From Jejuia sp043557195 (GTDB lineage Bacteria > Bacteroidota > Bacteroidia > Flavobacteriales > Flavobacteriaceae): a stretch of 64,000 bases of DNA. The notes under the pieces were generated by a model. It saw nothing but the letters and a program-made list of their open reading frames with translations, did not search any database and was not told where the DNA came from. Location of the stretch: NCBI GenBank assembly GCA_043557195.1, contig CP121314.1:3472001-3536000 (forward strand), written 5' to 3'. Below, piece by piece: positions 34,411 to 42,817 of the stretch; within the stretch, counting starts at the first letter, position 1, and every line of letters begins with the position of its first letter. Position numbers and translations under genes: made by a program.

Positions 34411-36345
34411 TTGAAATATTCATTCATCTTAGTTGCTAGTTTTTTTCTCTCGACAGTTTGTGGATTCGCTCAAGCCAATAAAACAATTGACAGCCTAAAA
34501 CTTCAACTTTCCGAAAAGCATGATGACACTACTGAAGTACAACTCTTAAATGATTTGGCATACTACTACGCATTTCAAAATTTGGACAGCAGTATTGTTT
34601 ATGGCAAACGAGGGCTTATTAAGGCCTCACAAATTAAAAGTCATAAGGGAAAAGCCAGGGCTAATTTATATTTGGGAAATGCATTTATACATTCAAACCA
34701 ATATGATTCAGCCCATTATTACTTAAATAAAGCGTTAAAAATTGCGCAGGCTAATGAAGTCAACCAATCTGCAATATACAGTTCGTTCGGTATGCTTCAC
34801 AAGACAGAGGGCAACTATGAAAAGGCTATTGAAACTTATTTTAAGGGCATCAAACATGATGAAGAAACCAGTAATGACTATGGGAAGTTTGTAAAACTCA
34901 TCAATTTGGCTAATACCTATAGTAAAATTGAAAATATATCTAAAAGCGTTGAGTACGAATCTAAGGCACTGGATTTAGCAAAGAATAGTAAAGACATCAA
35001 TATAAATTTTGCAGTTGGAACTTTGTTGAACAACATTGGTGGTAGTTATGCTAAATTAAATGATTTTGATAAAGCTTTAGAGTATTTTAATCAATCATTA
35101 ATTGTTAATTTAGAGAATGAAAATAGAAAAGAAATTGCAAGAAATTACAATAACCTTGGGTTTATCTATGAGAAAAAGGAAAACCTTCCCCAAGCAATTG
35201 AACATCTAAAAAAGGCATTGGAAATCAGAGAGGAATTTGGGGATGAAGATGAGCTAATAGAAACCCAAATGATGTTGGGTACCGTTTATGGAAGCATAAA
35301 GAATTACACACTTTCGGAACGTCATTTTAAAAAGGCTTTAGATTTAGCTATTAAGATTGATGACAAAGCTTTGATTTCTGAGATTTATTTAGCTGTTAGC
35401 GACAGTTATGTAAAACGGAACAACTACTTAAACGCTTTAAATAGTTTTAAAAACCATGCTCGGTTTAAGGATAGTATATTATTCGAAAATAGTCAGGATA
35501 ACATTAACGAAATTGAAATAAAATACCAGACAGAAAGAAAGGATAAAGAGATTGTAAAGCAGCAGTTGGAAATCCAAAAGCGGAAGGCCCAAAACAATTA
35601 TATGCTTGTGGGTTTAATATTTTTGATAGTTGGGATAGTAACTTTAGTATTTATCTATAAACAATATCAAAAACGAAAAACTCAGGAAATATTAACGTTG
35701 CGTCGCGAAAGCCAAATAAAAACCCTGGAAGCGTTAATTGAGGGAGAAGAAAACGAACGTTTTAGAATTGCTAAGGAACTGCATGATGGGGTAAACGGTG
35801 ATCTATCTGCCATAAAATACAAGTTGTCTTCACTCATGGAAACGAACAACAAGATTATTTCAGAAGCTATAGCCATGATAGACGAGTCTTGTAAACAAGT
35901 ACGCGCCATTTCTCATAATTTGGTACCACCTTCGTTAAAAAACTTTAATTTAGTAGAAGCGATAGAGACGTATTGCAATAATTTAAACACTATAAACCCA
36001 TCTATAGAAATTGTGTTTCAACACCTTGGGGATGAGGTAGAACTGCCTCAAAAAGCAGAGGTAAACGTGTTTAGGATTGTTCAGGAATTGGTAACAAACA
36101 GTTTAAAACATGCCGATGCAAAAATCATCAATGTGCAGTTGAGCAATCGAGACAACAACCTTCAAATTACGGTTGAAGATGATGGCAAAGGTTTTGACAA
36201 AAAAGAAAAGGATGGTAATGGCATCGGTTTGAGCAATGTTCAATCCAGGATTGAGTATTTAAAAGCAGAAGTAGATTTTGTGTCCAATGAAAGGGGTACG
36301 TCTTATATAATGGAGATTGATTTAGAGCATTTAGATGACAACTAA
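34411..36345 (+). CDS. TPR sensor histidine kinase (HisKA_3/NarX type)
   Basis: 644 aa from a TTG start at 34411, which gives a signal peptide (KYSFILVASFFLSTVCGFAQ). About eight TPR repeats fill residues ~30-380 (AHYYLNKALKIAQ, AIETYFKGIKHDEE, ALEYFNQSLIVN). A membrane helix is at ~397-417 (MLVGLIFLIVGIVTLVFIYK), followed by a coiled coil and the HisKA_3 dimerisation domain with phospho-acceptor H458 in AKELHDGVNGDLSAI. A HATPase_c domain follows (VQELVTNSLKHA, VEDDGKGFD, GNGIGLSNV). The periplasmic TPR part is the likely sensor. It overlaps the response regulator by 11 bp. The pair follows the repeat and beta-helix genes, which it may control. Confidence 0.93.
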   Translation: MKYSFILVASFFLSTVCGFAQANKTIDSLKLQLSEKHDDTTEVQLLNDLAYYYAFQNLDSSIVYGKRGLIKASQIKSHKGKARANLYLGNAFIHSNQYDSAHYYLNKALKIAQANEVNQSAIYSSFGMLHKTEGNYEKAIETYFKGIKHDEETSNDYGKFVKLINLANTYSKIENISKSVEYESKALDLAKNSKDININFAVGTLLNNIGGSYAKLNDFDKALEYFNQSLIVNLENENRKEIARNYNNLGFIYEKKENLPQAIEHLKKALEIREEFGDEDELIETQMMLGTVYGSIKNYTLSERHFKKALDLAIKIDDKALISEIYLAVSDSYVKRNNYLNALNSFKNHARFKDSILFENSQDNINEIEIKYQTERKDKEIVKQQLEIQKRKAQNNYMLVGLIFLIVGIVTLVFIYKQYQKRKTQEILTLRRESQIKTLEALIEGEENERFRIAKELHDGVNGDLSAIKYKLSSLMETNNKIISEAIAMIDESCKQVRAISHNLVPPSLKNFNLVEAIETYCNNLNTINPSIEIVFQHLGDEVELPQKAEVNVFRIVQELVTNSLKHADAKIINVQLSNRDNNLQITVEDDGKGFDKKEKDGNGIGLSNVQSRIEYLKAEVDFVSNERGTSYIMEIDLEHLDDN

Positions 36346-36970
36346 AATAGCCATAACGGATGACCATGTGATGGTCCTTAAGGGTATCGCTTCCATGTTG
36401 GAAAGCACACCCGAGCTGGATGTTGTTGGGCTTTATGAAAACGCCACTCAGACCTTAGAACGTATCGGTGAGGACAGTCCCGATGTATTGCTCTTGGATA
36501 TTAATCTTCCTGACGAAAACGGCATCGATTTAAGTAAACAATTGCTCAAAGCATATCCAGATTTAAAGATCATAGTCCTTACCAATTTTGAGGATATGTC
36601 TTTTGTAAAACGCATGCTTAAAAATGGAGTTCATGGATATTTACTAAAGAATACCGATAAGTTGGAACTAATTACTGCCATGAAAACTGTATTATCTGGC
36701 GAGTTATTTTTGCAAAAGGACATTCAAAAACAATTATTAAATCAGACTTCGAAATCAACTATTGATAATGGGCTAAAGCCGAATCTAACAAGACGAGAGC
36801 ATGATGTTTTGGTTGCTATTTCTGAAGAACTGACTACACAGGAAATCTCAGAAAAACTTTTTATAAGCCCTAAAACTGTTGAAACCCACCGTATGAATAT
36901 CATGAGCAAACTAGGGGCGAAAAATAGTGTAGGTATTATTAAAATAGCTATGGAAAAGCAGTTATTGTAA
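36335..36970 (+). CDS. NarL/LuxR-family response regulator
   Basis: 211 aa. Receiver domain at residues 1-120 with acidic pair DDH, phospho-acceptor D55 (LLLDINLPDENG), Thr in VLTNF and Lys in YLLKNTD. The LuxR-type HTH is at ~145-205 (LTRREHDVLVAISEEL, EISEKLFISPKTVETHRMNI). It accepts phosphate from the overlapping kinase gene and binds DNA as a dimer. It starts inside the kinase gene (11-bp overlap), so it is translationally coupled. Targets are not evident; no repeated operator was found upstream of 31826. Confidence 0.95.
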   Translation: MTTKIAITDDHVMVLKGIASMLESTPELDVVGLYENATQTLERIGEDSPDVLLLDINLPDENGIDLSKQLLKAYPDLKIIVLTNFEDMSFVKRMLKNGVHGYLLKNTDKLELITAMKTVLSGELFLQKDIQKQLLNQTSKSTIDNGLKPNLTRREHDVLVAISEELTTQEISEKLFISPKTVETHRMNIMSKLGAKNSVGIIKIAMEKQLL

Positions 36971-36980
36971 CTATTAGGCA

Positions 36981-36988
36981 TATCTTTG
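36981..36988 (+). promoter_or_regulatory. -7 promoter box of prmA
   Basis: TATCTTTG matches TAnnTTTG and ends 17 bp before the prmA ATG at 37006. The -33 region is weak. Confidence 0.45.
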
Positions 36989-37005
36989 TAGCTGAAAAAT
37001 CAAAG

Positions 37006-37842
37006 ATGTCAAATACAGTTTATTTAGGCTATTATTTTAAAGTAAAACCACAACAACCAGCAGTTGAAATATTAATTGCAGAATTGGGTTATGCAGGTTT
37101 TGAAAGTTTTGTTGAAACTGAAGAAGGTGTTACAGCATACATTCAAAAAGAAGAATGGTATGAAAATATTCTAGAAGATGTTCAAGTCTTGAGTTCTAAT
37201 GAGTTTGAAATATCTTTTACGTTTGAAGAGATAGAACAAACCAATTGGAATGCCGAATGGGAGAAAAACTTCAATCCAATTGTGGTAGACGATATATGTG
37301 AGGTTCGTGCACCATTTCATGAATCTTTCAATACCCAGTACGATATTATTATTGAACCGAAAATGAGTTTCGGTACTGGACATCACGAAACTACACACAT
37401 GATGATTCAGCATATTTTAAAAAACGATTTCGAGAATAAATCGGTACTAGATATGGGTTGTGGTACTGGTGTTTTAGCAATTCTGGCAGAACTTAAAGGA
37501 GCAAAACCTATTGAGGCTGTGGATTATGATAACTGGTGTTACCTAAATAGTCTTGAAAATGTAGAACGAAATAATTGTAAACACATCACCGTAATTGAAG
37601 GAGATGCATCTGTCTTAGGGAAAAACAAATATGATATTATTATTGCCAACATCAATAGAAACATATTAATGCAAGATATGGGAACTTATATATCATGCTT
37701 GAATAAGAATGGGATGTTGTTTTTAAGTGGATTTTATGCAGATGATATTCCTATGATACAATCCGAATGTGAAAAATATCTGTTAAAATTTGAAGAAAAA
37801 TTAGAACGGAACAATTGGGTATCGTTAAAATTTTTAAATTAG
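37006..37842 (+). CDS. prmA: Ribosomal protein L11 methyltransferase
   Basis: 278 aa. The N-terminal L11-binding domain is at ~1-110. The SAM-dependent methyltransferase domain follows, with MSFGTGHHETT, VLDMGCGTGVLAI (motif I), AVDYD and IIANINRNIL (catalytic loop NIN). It trimethylates ribosomal protein L11. Complete. It has its own -7 box and is followed 30 bp later by clpS, an arrangement I recall from other Flavobacteriaceae, where the pair tends to lie close to tpiA. Here it is separated from tpiA by 5.5 kb. Confidence 0.96.
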   Translation: MSNTVYLGYYFKVKPQQPAVEILIAELGYAGFESFVETEEGVTAYIQKEEWYENILEDVQVLSSNEFEISFTFEEIEQTNWNAEWEKNFNPIVVDDICEVRAPFHESFNTQYDIIIEPKMSFGTGHHETTHMMIQHILKNDFENKSVLDMGCGTGVLAILAELKGAKPIEAVDYDNWCYLNSLENVERNNCKHITVIEGDASVLGKNKYDIIIANINRNILMQDMGTYISCLNKNGMLFLSGFYADDIPMIQSECEKYLLKFEEKLERNNWVSLKFLN

Positions 37843-37872
37843 TAGTGAAATTGCTCCCCAAAAGATTAAAAA

Positions 37873-38148
37873 ATGAGTTCAAAAGAAAAAGTATCAGAAG
37901 AATTACTACTTGAAGAGGAAGTATTAAAACAAAACGAAATTGTACTGTATAATGATGATGTTAACACATTCGATCATGTAATAGACACTTTAATTTATGC
38001 TTGTGATCATACTTCTGAACAAGCAGAACAATGTTCATTAATTGTGCATTATAAAGGGAAATGTACAGTTAAAACTGGCGAATATGACGACTTAAAACCT
38101 AGATGCTCTAAATTGTTAGAAGCTGGCTTAAGTGCAGAAATTGTGTAA
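37873..38148 (+). CDS. clpS: ATP-dependent Clp protease adaptor ClpS
   Basis: 91 aa. It delivers N-end-rule substrates to ClpAP. Key N-degron-binding residues appear in YNDDVNTFDHVID and in TLIYACDHTSEQAEQCSLIVH; KGKCTVKTG corresponds to the strand before the last helix. N-terminal residues 1-20 are an acidic extension. It is co-transcribed with prmA (30-bp gap), and a 14-bp-stem terminator follows. Normal family length for Bacteroidetes. Confidence 0.94.
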   Translation: MSSKEKVSEELLLEEEVLKQNEIVLYNDDVNTFDHVIDTLIYACDHTSEQAEQCSLIVHYKGKCTVKTGEYDDLKPRCSKLLEAGLSAEIV

Positions 38149-38174
38149 AAAGAGTATCTATTTCATAAATTATT

Positions 38175-38208
38175 AAGCCTTTAAGATTTTAATCTTAAAG
38201 GCTTTTTT
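38175..38208. terminator. Bidirectional terminator between clpS and the HMA gene
   Basis: A 14-bp perfect stem, AAGCCTTTAAGATT (38175-38188) / AATCTTAAAGGCTT (38191-38204), has a T run on the plus side and a short A/T tract on the other. It ends clpS and probably also the convergent minus operon, whose last stop is at 38207. Confidence 0.85.
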
Positions 38209-38476
38209 AACTTTTAATCCTGCCAACGGCGCAACTCACAAAAGATTTAGCTTTTGTTGACAACGCATTTTTTTCTCCGGATACGGGGTACCCTATATTG
38301 TTAAGTAATGTTGTTACCTTATTTAGGGTGTTATTATCGTCATAATTAAAAGAAACTGTATCGGTTTCATTGTCCACTTCTATATCAGTGATATTCTTGA
38401 TGGTAGACATTTTCTTTAGTATGGTATTGGCACACCCGCCACATTTAAGATTTTGTATTTTTAGAGTTGTTTTCAT
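38207..38476 (-). CDS. Heavy-metal-associated (HMA) domain protein
   Basis: 89 aa from the ATG at 38474-38476 (MKTTLKIQNLKCGGC). The frame extends upstream into the preceding gene, but this ATG is 1 bp after that gene's stop. Ferredoxin-like HMA fold with the metal-binding C12-x-x-C15 (KCGGCANTI) and IGYPVS near the end. The usual Met before CXXC is replaced by Lys. A C-terminal extension carries a third Cys (FVSCAVG). It is probably a copper or zinc chaperone-like protein, co-transcribed with the persulfide-enzyme gene; the metal is inferred. Confidence 0.85.
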   Translation of the reverse strand: MKTTLKIQNLKCGGCANTILKKMSTIKNITDIEVDNETDTVSFNYDDNNTLNKVTTLLNNIGYPVSGEKNALSTKAKSFVSCAVGRIKS

Positions 38477-38477
38477 T

Positions 38478-39890
38478 TTATAAAGTTGAGGGACAAACAA
38501 AATCTGTGGTTGGTAAATCTGTTTTCTTAATAGCTCCAAAACCTCCAGCGATATCTATTAAATTATCAAAACCTCGAGCTTTTAAAATTGAGGCTGCAAT
38601 AACTGACCGATAACCTCCTGCACAATGTACGTGATACGTGTGCTGTTTATCAATTTTGTCCATATTTTCATTTATATAATCAAGAGCAAAATGCGTTACA
38701 GTATCTCCTTCTAAATGTTCAGATGCGTATTCGCCGTCTTTTCTAACATCCAGAACTTTTATTTTATCACTTTTAAATTGCTTAGCAAATTCTTCTGCCG
38801 AAATAGATGAAATGGTTTCAATATCTTTTCCTGCTTTTTTCCAAGCGTCTATTCCGCCATCAAGATAGCCCAGTGTATTGTCATAACCAACGCGAGATAA
38901 TCTAGTAACAGTTTCTTCTTCTCGTCCCTCTGGAGTAACTAATAAAATAGGTTGTTTTAGGTCGGTAATTAAAGCACCAACCCAAGGCGCAAAACCGCCA
39001 TTTAAACCTATAAATATTGAATTAGGAATATGTGCTTCGACAAATTCTTTTTCGGTTCTTACATCTAATACCAAGGCGTCTTCATTATTTGCTACAGCCT
39101 CGAAATCTCCTGGATTAAGAGGTGTATCTCCTTTTTTGAGTACACTCTCAAATGCATCATAACCTACCTTATTCATCATGGCATTTTTTGCAAAATATTG
39201 TGGTGGAGGTGCAATACCATCTAAAACTTCCTTCACAAACTCCTCCTTAGTCATATCGGCTCTCAGCGCATAGTTTGTTTTCTTCTGGTCTCCTAAAACG
39301 CCAACTGTTTCTTTGCTTAAGTTTTTGCCACAGGCCGAACCTGCTCCGTGTGCTGGATAGACAATAACACTATCAGGAAGTGTCATTATTTTGTTACGCA
39401 ATGAATCGTATAACATAGCAGCCAAATCTTCCTTTGTTAAATCTGATTTAATCGCTAAATCAGGTCTGCCTACATCTCCCAGAAATAAGGTGTCGCCCGA
39501 GAAAATAGCATGTTCTTTTCCGTTTTCGTCTAATAGTAAAAAGGTTGAAGATTCTAAAGTATGTCCAGGAGTGTGCAATACTTTAATGGTGATATTTCCA
39601 AGTTTAAATTCTTCATTATCCTTAGCCTCATGAATATCATATTCTGTTTTAGCACCAGGACCGAAAACAATAGTTGCCCCTGTTTTTTTAGCCAAATCTA
39701 CATGCCCGGAAACAAAATCTGCATGAAAATGTGTCTCAAAAATATATTTGATATTAGCATTTTCTCTATTGGCTTTGTCAACGTATTGTTGTGTTTCACG
39801 AAGAGGATCTATGATTGCAACTTCCCCATTAGATTCAACATAGTAAGCTCCTTGTGCTAAACAACCTGTATATATTTGTTCGATTTTCAT
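38478..39890 (-). CDS. Metallo-beta-lactamase fold hydrolase with two rhodanese domains (persulfide dioxygenase-like)
   Basis: 470 aa, cytoplasmic. Residues 1-~235 form an ETHE1/Blh-like beta-lactamase-fold domain: THFHADFVSGH, HTPGHTLESS, FSGDTLFLGDVGRPDL and VYPAHGAGSACG, which oxidises persulfides in known relatives. Two rhodanese domains follow. The first (~265-355) has no Cys in its active loop (LVTPEGREEE) and is likely inactive. The second (~370-465) has HCAGGYRS with a catalytic Cys. The set suggests handling of sulfane sulfur. A GTAAC-N4-GTTAC-like palindrome lies 88-101 bp upstream and a small hairpin in the leader. It is followed 1 bp later by the HMA gene. Confidence 0.9.
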   Translation of the reverse strand: MKIEQIYTGCLAQGAYYVESNGEVAIIDPLRETQQYVDKANRENANIKYIFETHFHADFVSGHVDLAKKTGATIVFGPGAKTEYDIHEAKDNEEFKLGNITIKVLHTPGHTLESSTFLLLDENGKEHAIFSGDTLFLGDVGRPDLAIKSDLTKEDLAAMLYDSLRNKIMTLPDSVIVYPAHGAGSACGKNLSKETVGVLGDQKKTNYALRADMTKEEFVKEVLDGIAPPPQYFAKNAMMNKVGYDAFESVLKKGDTPLNPGDFEAVANNEDALVLDVRTEKEFVEAHIPNSIFIGLNGGFAPWVGALITDLKQPILLVTPEGREEETVTRLSRVGYDNTLGYLDGGIDAWKKAGKDIETISSISAEEFAKQFKSDKIKVLDVRKDGEYASEHLEGDTVTHFALDYINENMDKIDKQHTYHVHCAGGYRSVIAASILKARGFDNLIDIAGGFGAIKKTDLPTTDFVCPSTL

Positions 39891-39977
39891 AGTATTGTTT
39901 TTGTCATTCCCTAAAAGTAGGGAATCTAATAACCTCTTAATTCTTTTATAAAATTACAAAACCTTATTAAGTTGTTT

Positions 39978-39991
39978 GTAACATATATTAC
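39978..39991 (-). promoter_or_regulatory. Candidate Crp/Fnr-type operator upstream of the persulfide enzyme gene
   Basis: GTAACATATATTAC, one mismatch from the palindrome GTAAC-N4-GTTAC. Its centre lies 35.5 bp upstream of the 3' end of a minus-strand -7-like box TAATTTTA (39949-39956). The same spacing occurs at three other genes. Confidence 0.6.
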
Positions 39992-39999
39992 TTTTAAAA

Positions 40000-40791
40000 C
40001 TATTTTAACTCTTTGTAAATGATGTAGGTAGCCATGACTAAAATGAAATACCCAAAGCTTTTCTTTAATTTTTGGCCACTAATAAATTTGGATAGAAATA
40101 CACCCAAAATAATCCCCAAAATAGAAATGCCTGTAAATATTAAAAGGAAAGTCCATTCAATATCCAATGTTTGTACATCTCCTACAAATCCAATTAATGA
40201 GTTTATAGTGACGATAATTAAGGACGTACCAACCGCTTTTTTCATTGGGATATTTGCCCATAAAACTAATGCTGGAACATAAAGGAATCCTCCACCAGCA
40301 CCAATAATACCTGTTATAGTACCAATAACTAAACCCTGTATAAATGTTTTGTAGTAGGGTTGACTTTTAGAAATTTCAAGATTTTCTTTTTTGTTTTTTA
40401 TCATAGAGTAGGAGGCAATTAACATGATAATAGCGAAGAAAATCATGATACCCATACCTTTTGTTAAACTAAAATCTCCGATACTAAAGAGTGTTTCGGG
40501 GATTCCCGGAACTAAGTAACGCCTAGATAAATAAACTGCTACAAATGATGGAAAAGAAAAAGCTAATCCTGTTTTAAAATCAACTAGGCCTTTTTTGTGT
40601 TTTTGATACGTGCCAACCATAGAGGATGTACCTACAACGAATAAAGAATATGCGGTTGCAATTACGGGATTGTATCCTAATAGGTAAACAAGCAGGGGAA
40701 CGGTTAAAATTGAACCACCACCACCTATTAAGCCTAAGACTAAACCAACAATTAGAGCGCCAATATATCCTAATATTTGAGTGGAATCCAT
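40000..40791 (-). CDS. TauE/SafE-family sulfite exporter-like permease
   Basis: 263-aa integral membrane protein with about eight hydrophobic helices. It has the repeated family motifs GLIGGGGSILTVPLL near residue 20 and GIIGAGGGFLYVPAL near 160, typical of TauE/SafE. Family members move sulfite, sulfonates or other small sulfur anions. It starts directly at the stop of the YeeE-like gene (zero gap), and the persulfide-enzyme gene follows, so sulfur export is a fair inference. Sulfite would be the product of persulfide oxidation. Confidence 0.92.
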   Translation of the reverse strand: MDSTQILGYIGALIVGLVLGLIGGGGSILTVPLLVYLLGYNPVIATAYSLFVVGTSSMVGTYQKHKKGLVDFKTGLAFSFPSFVAVYLSRRYLVPGIPETLFSIGDFSLTKGMGIMIFFAIIMLIASYSMIKNKKENLEISKSQPYYKTFIQGLVIGTITGIIGAGGGFLYVPALVLWANIPMKKAVGTSLIIVTINSLIGFVGDVQTLDIEWTFLLIFTGISILGIILGVFLSKFISGQKLKKSFGYFILVMATYIIYKELK

Positions 40792-41205
40792 TTAATGTGG
40801 TAGCTTATTTTTTAAAAGTCCGTAAATGAATGTACCAAAAATGGCCGCAACGATAACAATAACCATACTCCAAACACCTGTACCTAAAAGAATGTACATA
40901 GGCCCAGGACAAACACCTACTAGTGCCCAACCAAGTCCGAAAATTATTCCACCAATAATATATCTTACTAAACCATCTTCTTTCTTAGGAACATGTATTT
41001 TTGAACCGTTTATATTCTTTATAATCCCTTTTTTTGACAATTGAAGAAACAAAATACCTGATGCAATTGCAGTACCAATAATGCCATACATGTGGAAGGA
41101 TTGAAAACGAAACATTTCATAAATACGGTACCAAGACACGGCTTCAGATTTTACCAACACAATACCAAAAAATACTCCAATCAATAAAAATTTTAAAAAC
41201 TTCAT
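40792..41205 (-). CDS. YeeE/YedE-family half transporter (DUF6691-like)
   Basis: 137 aa with four hydrophobic helices. The conserved cysteine motif is GVCPGPMYILLG after GLGWALVG, as in the second half of YeeE/YedE (TsuA-like) thiosulfate transporters. In many marine Bacteroidetes the transporter is split into two short genes, and this is the partner of the one 3 bp upstream. The conserved Cys is thought in the family to interact with thiosulfate in transit. It is co-transcribed with TauE. Confidence 0.9.
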   Translation of the reverse strand: MKFLKFLLIGVFFGIVLVKSEAVSWYRIYEMFRFQSFHMYGIIGTAIASGILFLQLSKKGIIKNINGSKIHVPKKEDGLVRYIIGGIIFGLGWALVGVCPGPMYILLGTGVWSMVIVIVAAIFGTFIYGLLKNKLPH

Positions 41206-41208
41206 ATA

Positions 41209-41766
41209 TTAAAATATTAAGGGTAAAATGAAATTAGCCATAATGAGACCTCCAATAAAAAAGCCAATAACTGCAATTAAAGATGGCTTTTGGAAACTAC
41301 TCAATCCTGTTATAGCATGTCCAGATGTGCAGCCACTAGCATAGCGTGTGCCGAAACCAACAAGCAACCCGCCTATAACAAGAATTATTAAGGTTTTAGG
41401 AGATGCTAAAACGTCTAAATCGAAAATTTCATTTGGCACTAGAGTTTCTCCTGGGCTATAAAATCCCATATTTTGTAGTTCTGCAATTGTTGTTGGATTT
41501 AAATCCGTTCCAATATCATTCGATAGGAAATTAACAGCAATGTAGCCACCAATTATGGCGCCAAACACTACGGTTAAATTCCAAATTTGATCTTTCCATC
41601 TAAAATTGAAAAAATCGACAAATTTACCTGCTCCAGCAATGGTACACATGGTTCTTAGATTTGAAGACATGCCAAATGTTTTACCAAAGTAGAGTAGGAG
41701 CGCCATAACTAAGGCTATAAGTGGACCTGAAATATACCAAGGCCATGGGTTTAATATATAATTCAT
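41209..41766 (-). CDS. YeeE/YedE-family thiosulfate/sulfur transport half protein
   Basis: 185 aa from the ATG at 41764-41766 (MNYILNPWPWYISGP); a start six codons further upstream is less likely. Five hydrophobic helices and the family motif GTRYASGCTSGHAITGL with the conserved Cys near residue 140. It pairs with the downstream short gene to make a complete YeeE-like channel for thiosulfate or related sulfur species. It heads the transporter run YeeE-YeeE-TauE. A 115-bp gap separates it from the Crp/Fnr gene. Confidence 0.9.
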   Translation of the reverse strand: MNYILNPWPWYISGPLIALVMALLLYFGKTFGMSSNLRTMCTIAGAGKFVDFFNFRWKDQIWNLTVVFGAIIGGYIAVNFLSNDIGTDLNPTTIAELQNMGFYSPGETLVPNEIFDLDVLASPKTLIILVIGGLLVGFGTRYASGCTSGHAITGLSSFQKPSLIAVIGFFIGGLIMANFILPLIF

Positions 41767-41881
41767 AACTAATGTTTGTTGCAAATTTACATTGAAGTTT
41801 ATTTTTTACAGGATAATTGGTATTAAAAACTTTTTACAGAATTTTAAAGGACGAAAAAAGATCTTTTAAAAGTTGAAAAAC

Positions 41882-42511
41882 TTATAAAATAACTATTTTA
41901 TTTCGTCCCAATTTAATTTTACGTTCGGTCTCTAATTTCTTTAAGAGTCTAGAGATAACTACACGAGAAGTATTTAAATCTTCGGCAATATCTTGATGTT
42001 TTATGGTAATGGTATTAGATTCATCAATCATGGCCATGTTTTTTAGATATTTGTATAAACGTTCATCCATTTTCATGAATGCAAGACTATCTATAGCTTC
42101 AAGCATTTCTTCAAAGCGAATTTGGTAGCTTTGTAAAATAAAGTTTCTCCAACTAGCATTACTATCAAACCATTTCTGCATATTATGAACAGGAATCATA
42201 ATTAAACTAGAGTCTTTTTCGGCTACAGCTCTAATTTTACTTTTCGCAATACCCAGGCAGCATGTTAAAGACATAGTGCAAGTCTCCCCAGCTTCAAGAA
42301 AATATATAAGAATTTCATGACCATCATCATCTTCTCTAATGATTTTGATATCTCCAACCAGTAATAATGGAATGAAATTTAATGGTTGATCAATATCAAT
42401 TATAATATCATCTTTCTTGAAGTTTTTAAATATTCCTTTTTCTGAAATTTCAACTATTAATTCGTCATCAAAAATATGGGAAAACTTTTGTTGCAATAAA
42501 TTATAATCCAT
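41882..42511 (-). CDS. Crp/Fnr-family regulator with cysteines in the ligand cassette
   Basis: 209 aa from the ATG at 42509-42511 (MDYNLLQQKF). Cyclic-nucleotide-like beta-roll at ~20-115, dimer helix at ~115-140, winged HTH at ~165-205 (HQDIAEDLNTSRVVISRLLK). The region equivalent to the cAMP phosphate cassette reads AGETCTMSLTCCLGIAKSK, with C78, C84 and C85, so it is more likely a redox, metal or sulfur sensor than a cAMP receptor (inference). It has no N-terminal Fe-S Cys cluster like FNR. A -7 box ends 3 bp before this ATG, so the mRNA may be nearly leaderless. It sits between the RND and sulfur-transport genes and probably acts at the GTAAC-N4-GTTAC sites. Confidence 0.92.
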   Translation of the reverse strand: MDYNLLQQKFSHIFDDELIVEISEKGIFKNFKKDDIIIDIDQPLNFIPLLLVGDIKIIREDDDGHEILIYFLEAGETCTMSLTCCLGIAKSKIRAVAEKDSSLIMIPVHNMQKWFDSNASWRNFILQSYQIRFEEMLEAIDSLAFMKMDERLYKYLKNMAMIDESNTITIKHQDIAEDLNTSRVVISRLLKKLETERKIKLGRNKIVIL

Positions 42512-42514
42512 ACT

Positions 42515-42522
42515 CAAAAATA
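42515..42522 (-). promoter_or_regulatory. -7 promoter box of the Crp/Fnr gene
   Basis: TATTTTTG on the minus strand matches TAnnTTTG and ends 3 bp before the ATG at 42511. A start codon further upstream would lie inside the promoter. No good -33 element. Confidence 0.4.
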
Positions 42523-42613
42523 ACAATTTAAAATGTATTAAATTATCATTTGGGTTTAATAAAAAATGTACTAATATTTAATTACAGATTAGAAAGAAGT
42601 ACGGACGCAAATC

Positions 42614-42799
42614 TTATTTTTCCACTCCTAATTTTTGTAATATAGTTTCTAATAAACACCATTTGGTAAATGCTGATTGAATCAAGTTCACGCCAATAAA
42701 TACGGTAAACCACATCCAGTTTGTATTTACGTATATGGTTAGTATAACGCTTAAAAGCACCATAAAACCAACAATAACTCTAAAATATGTATTTAACAT
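42614..42799 (-). CDS. DUF2892 small membrane protein
   Basis: 61 aa with two hydrophobic segments (VIVGFMVLLSVILTIYV and WFTVFIGVNLIQSAF) and the family ending CLLETILQKLGV. DUF2892 proteins resemble the membrane tail of YgaP rhodaneses and often lie in sulfur or metal-stress clusters. It starts 18 bp after the stop of the PII-like gene on the same strand. No catalytic residues except the conserved Cys in KWCLLE. Confidence 0.88.
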   Translation of the reverse strand: MLNTYFRVIVGFMVLLSVILTIYVNTNWMWFTVFIGVNLIQSAFTKWCLLETILQKLGVEK

Positions 42800-42817
42800 T
42801 TTGCTTAATTTTTAAGA

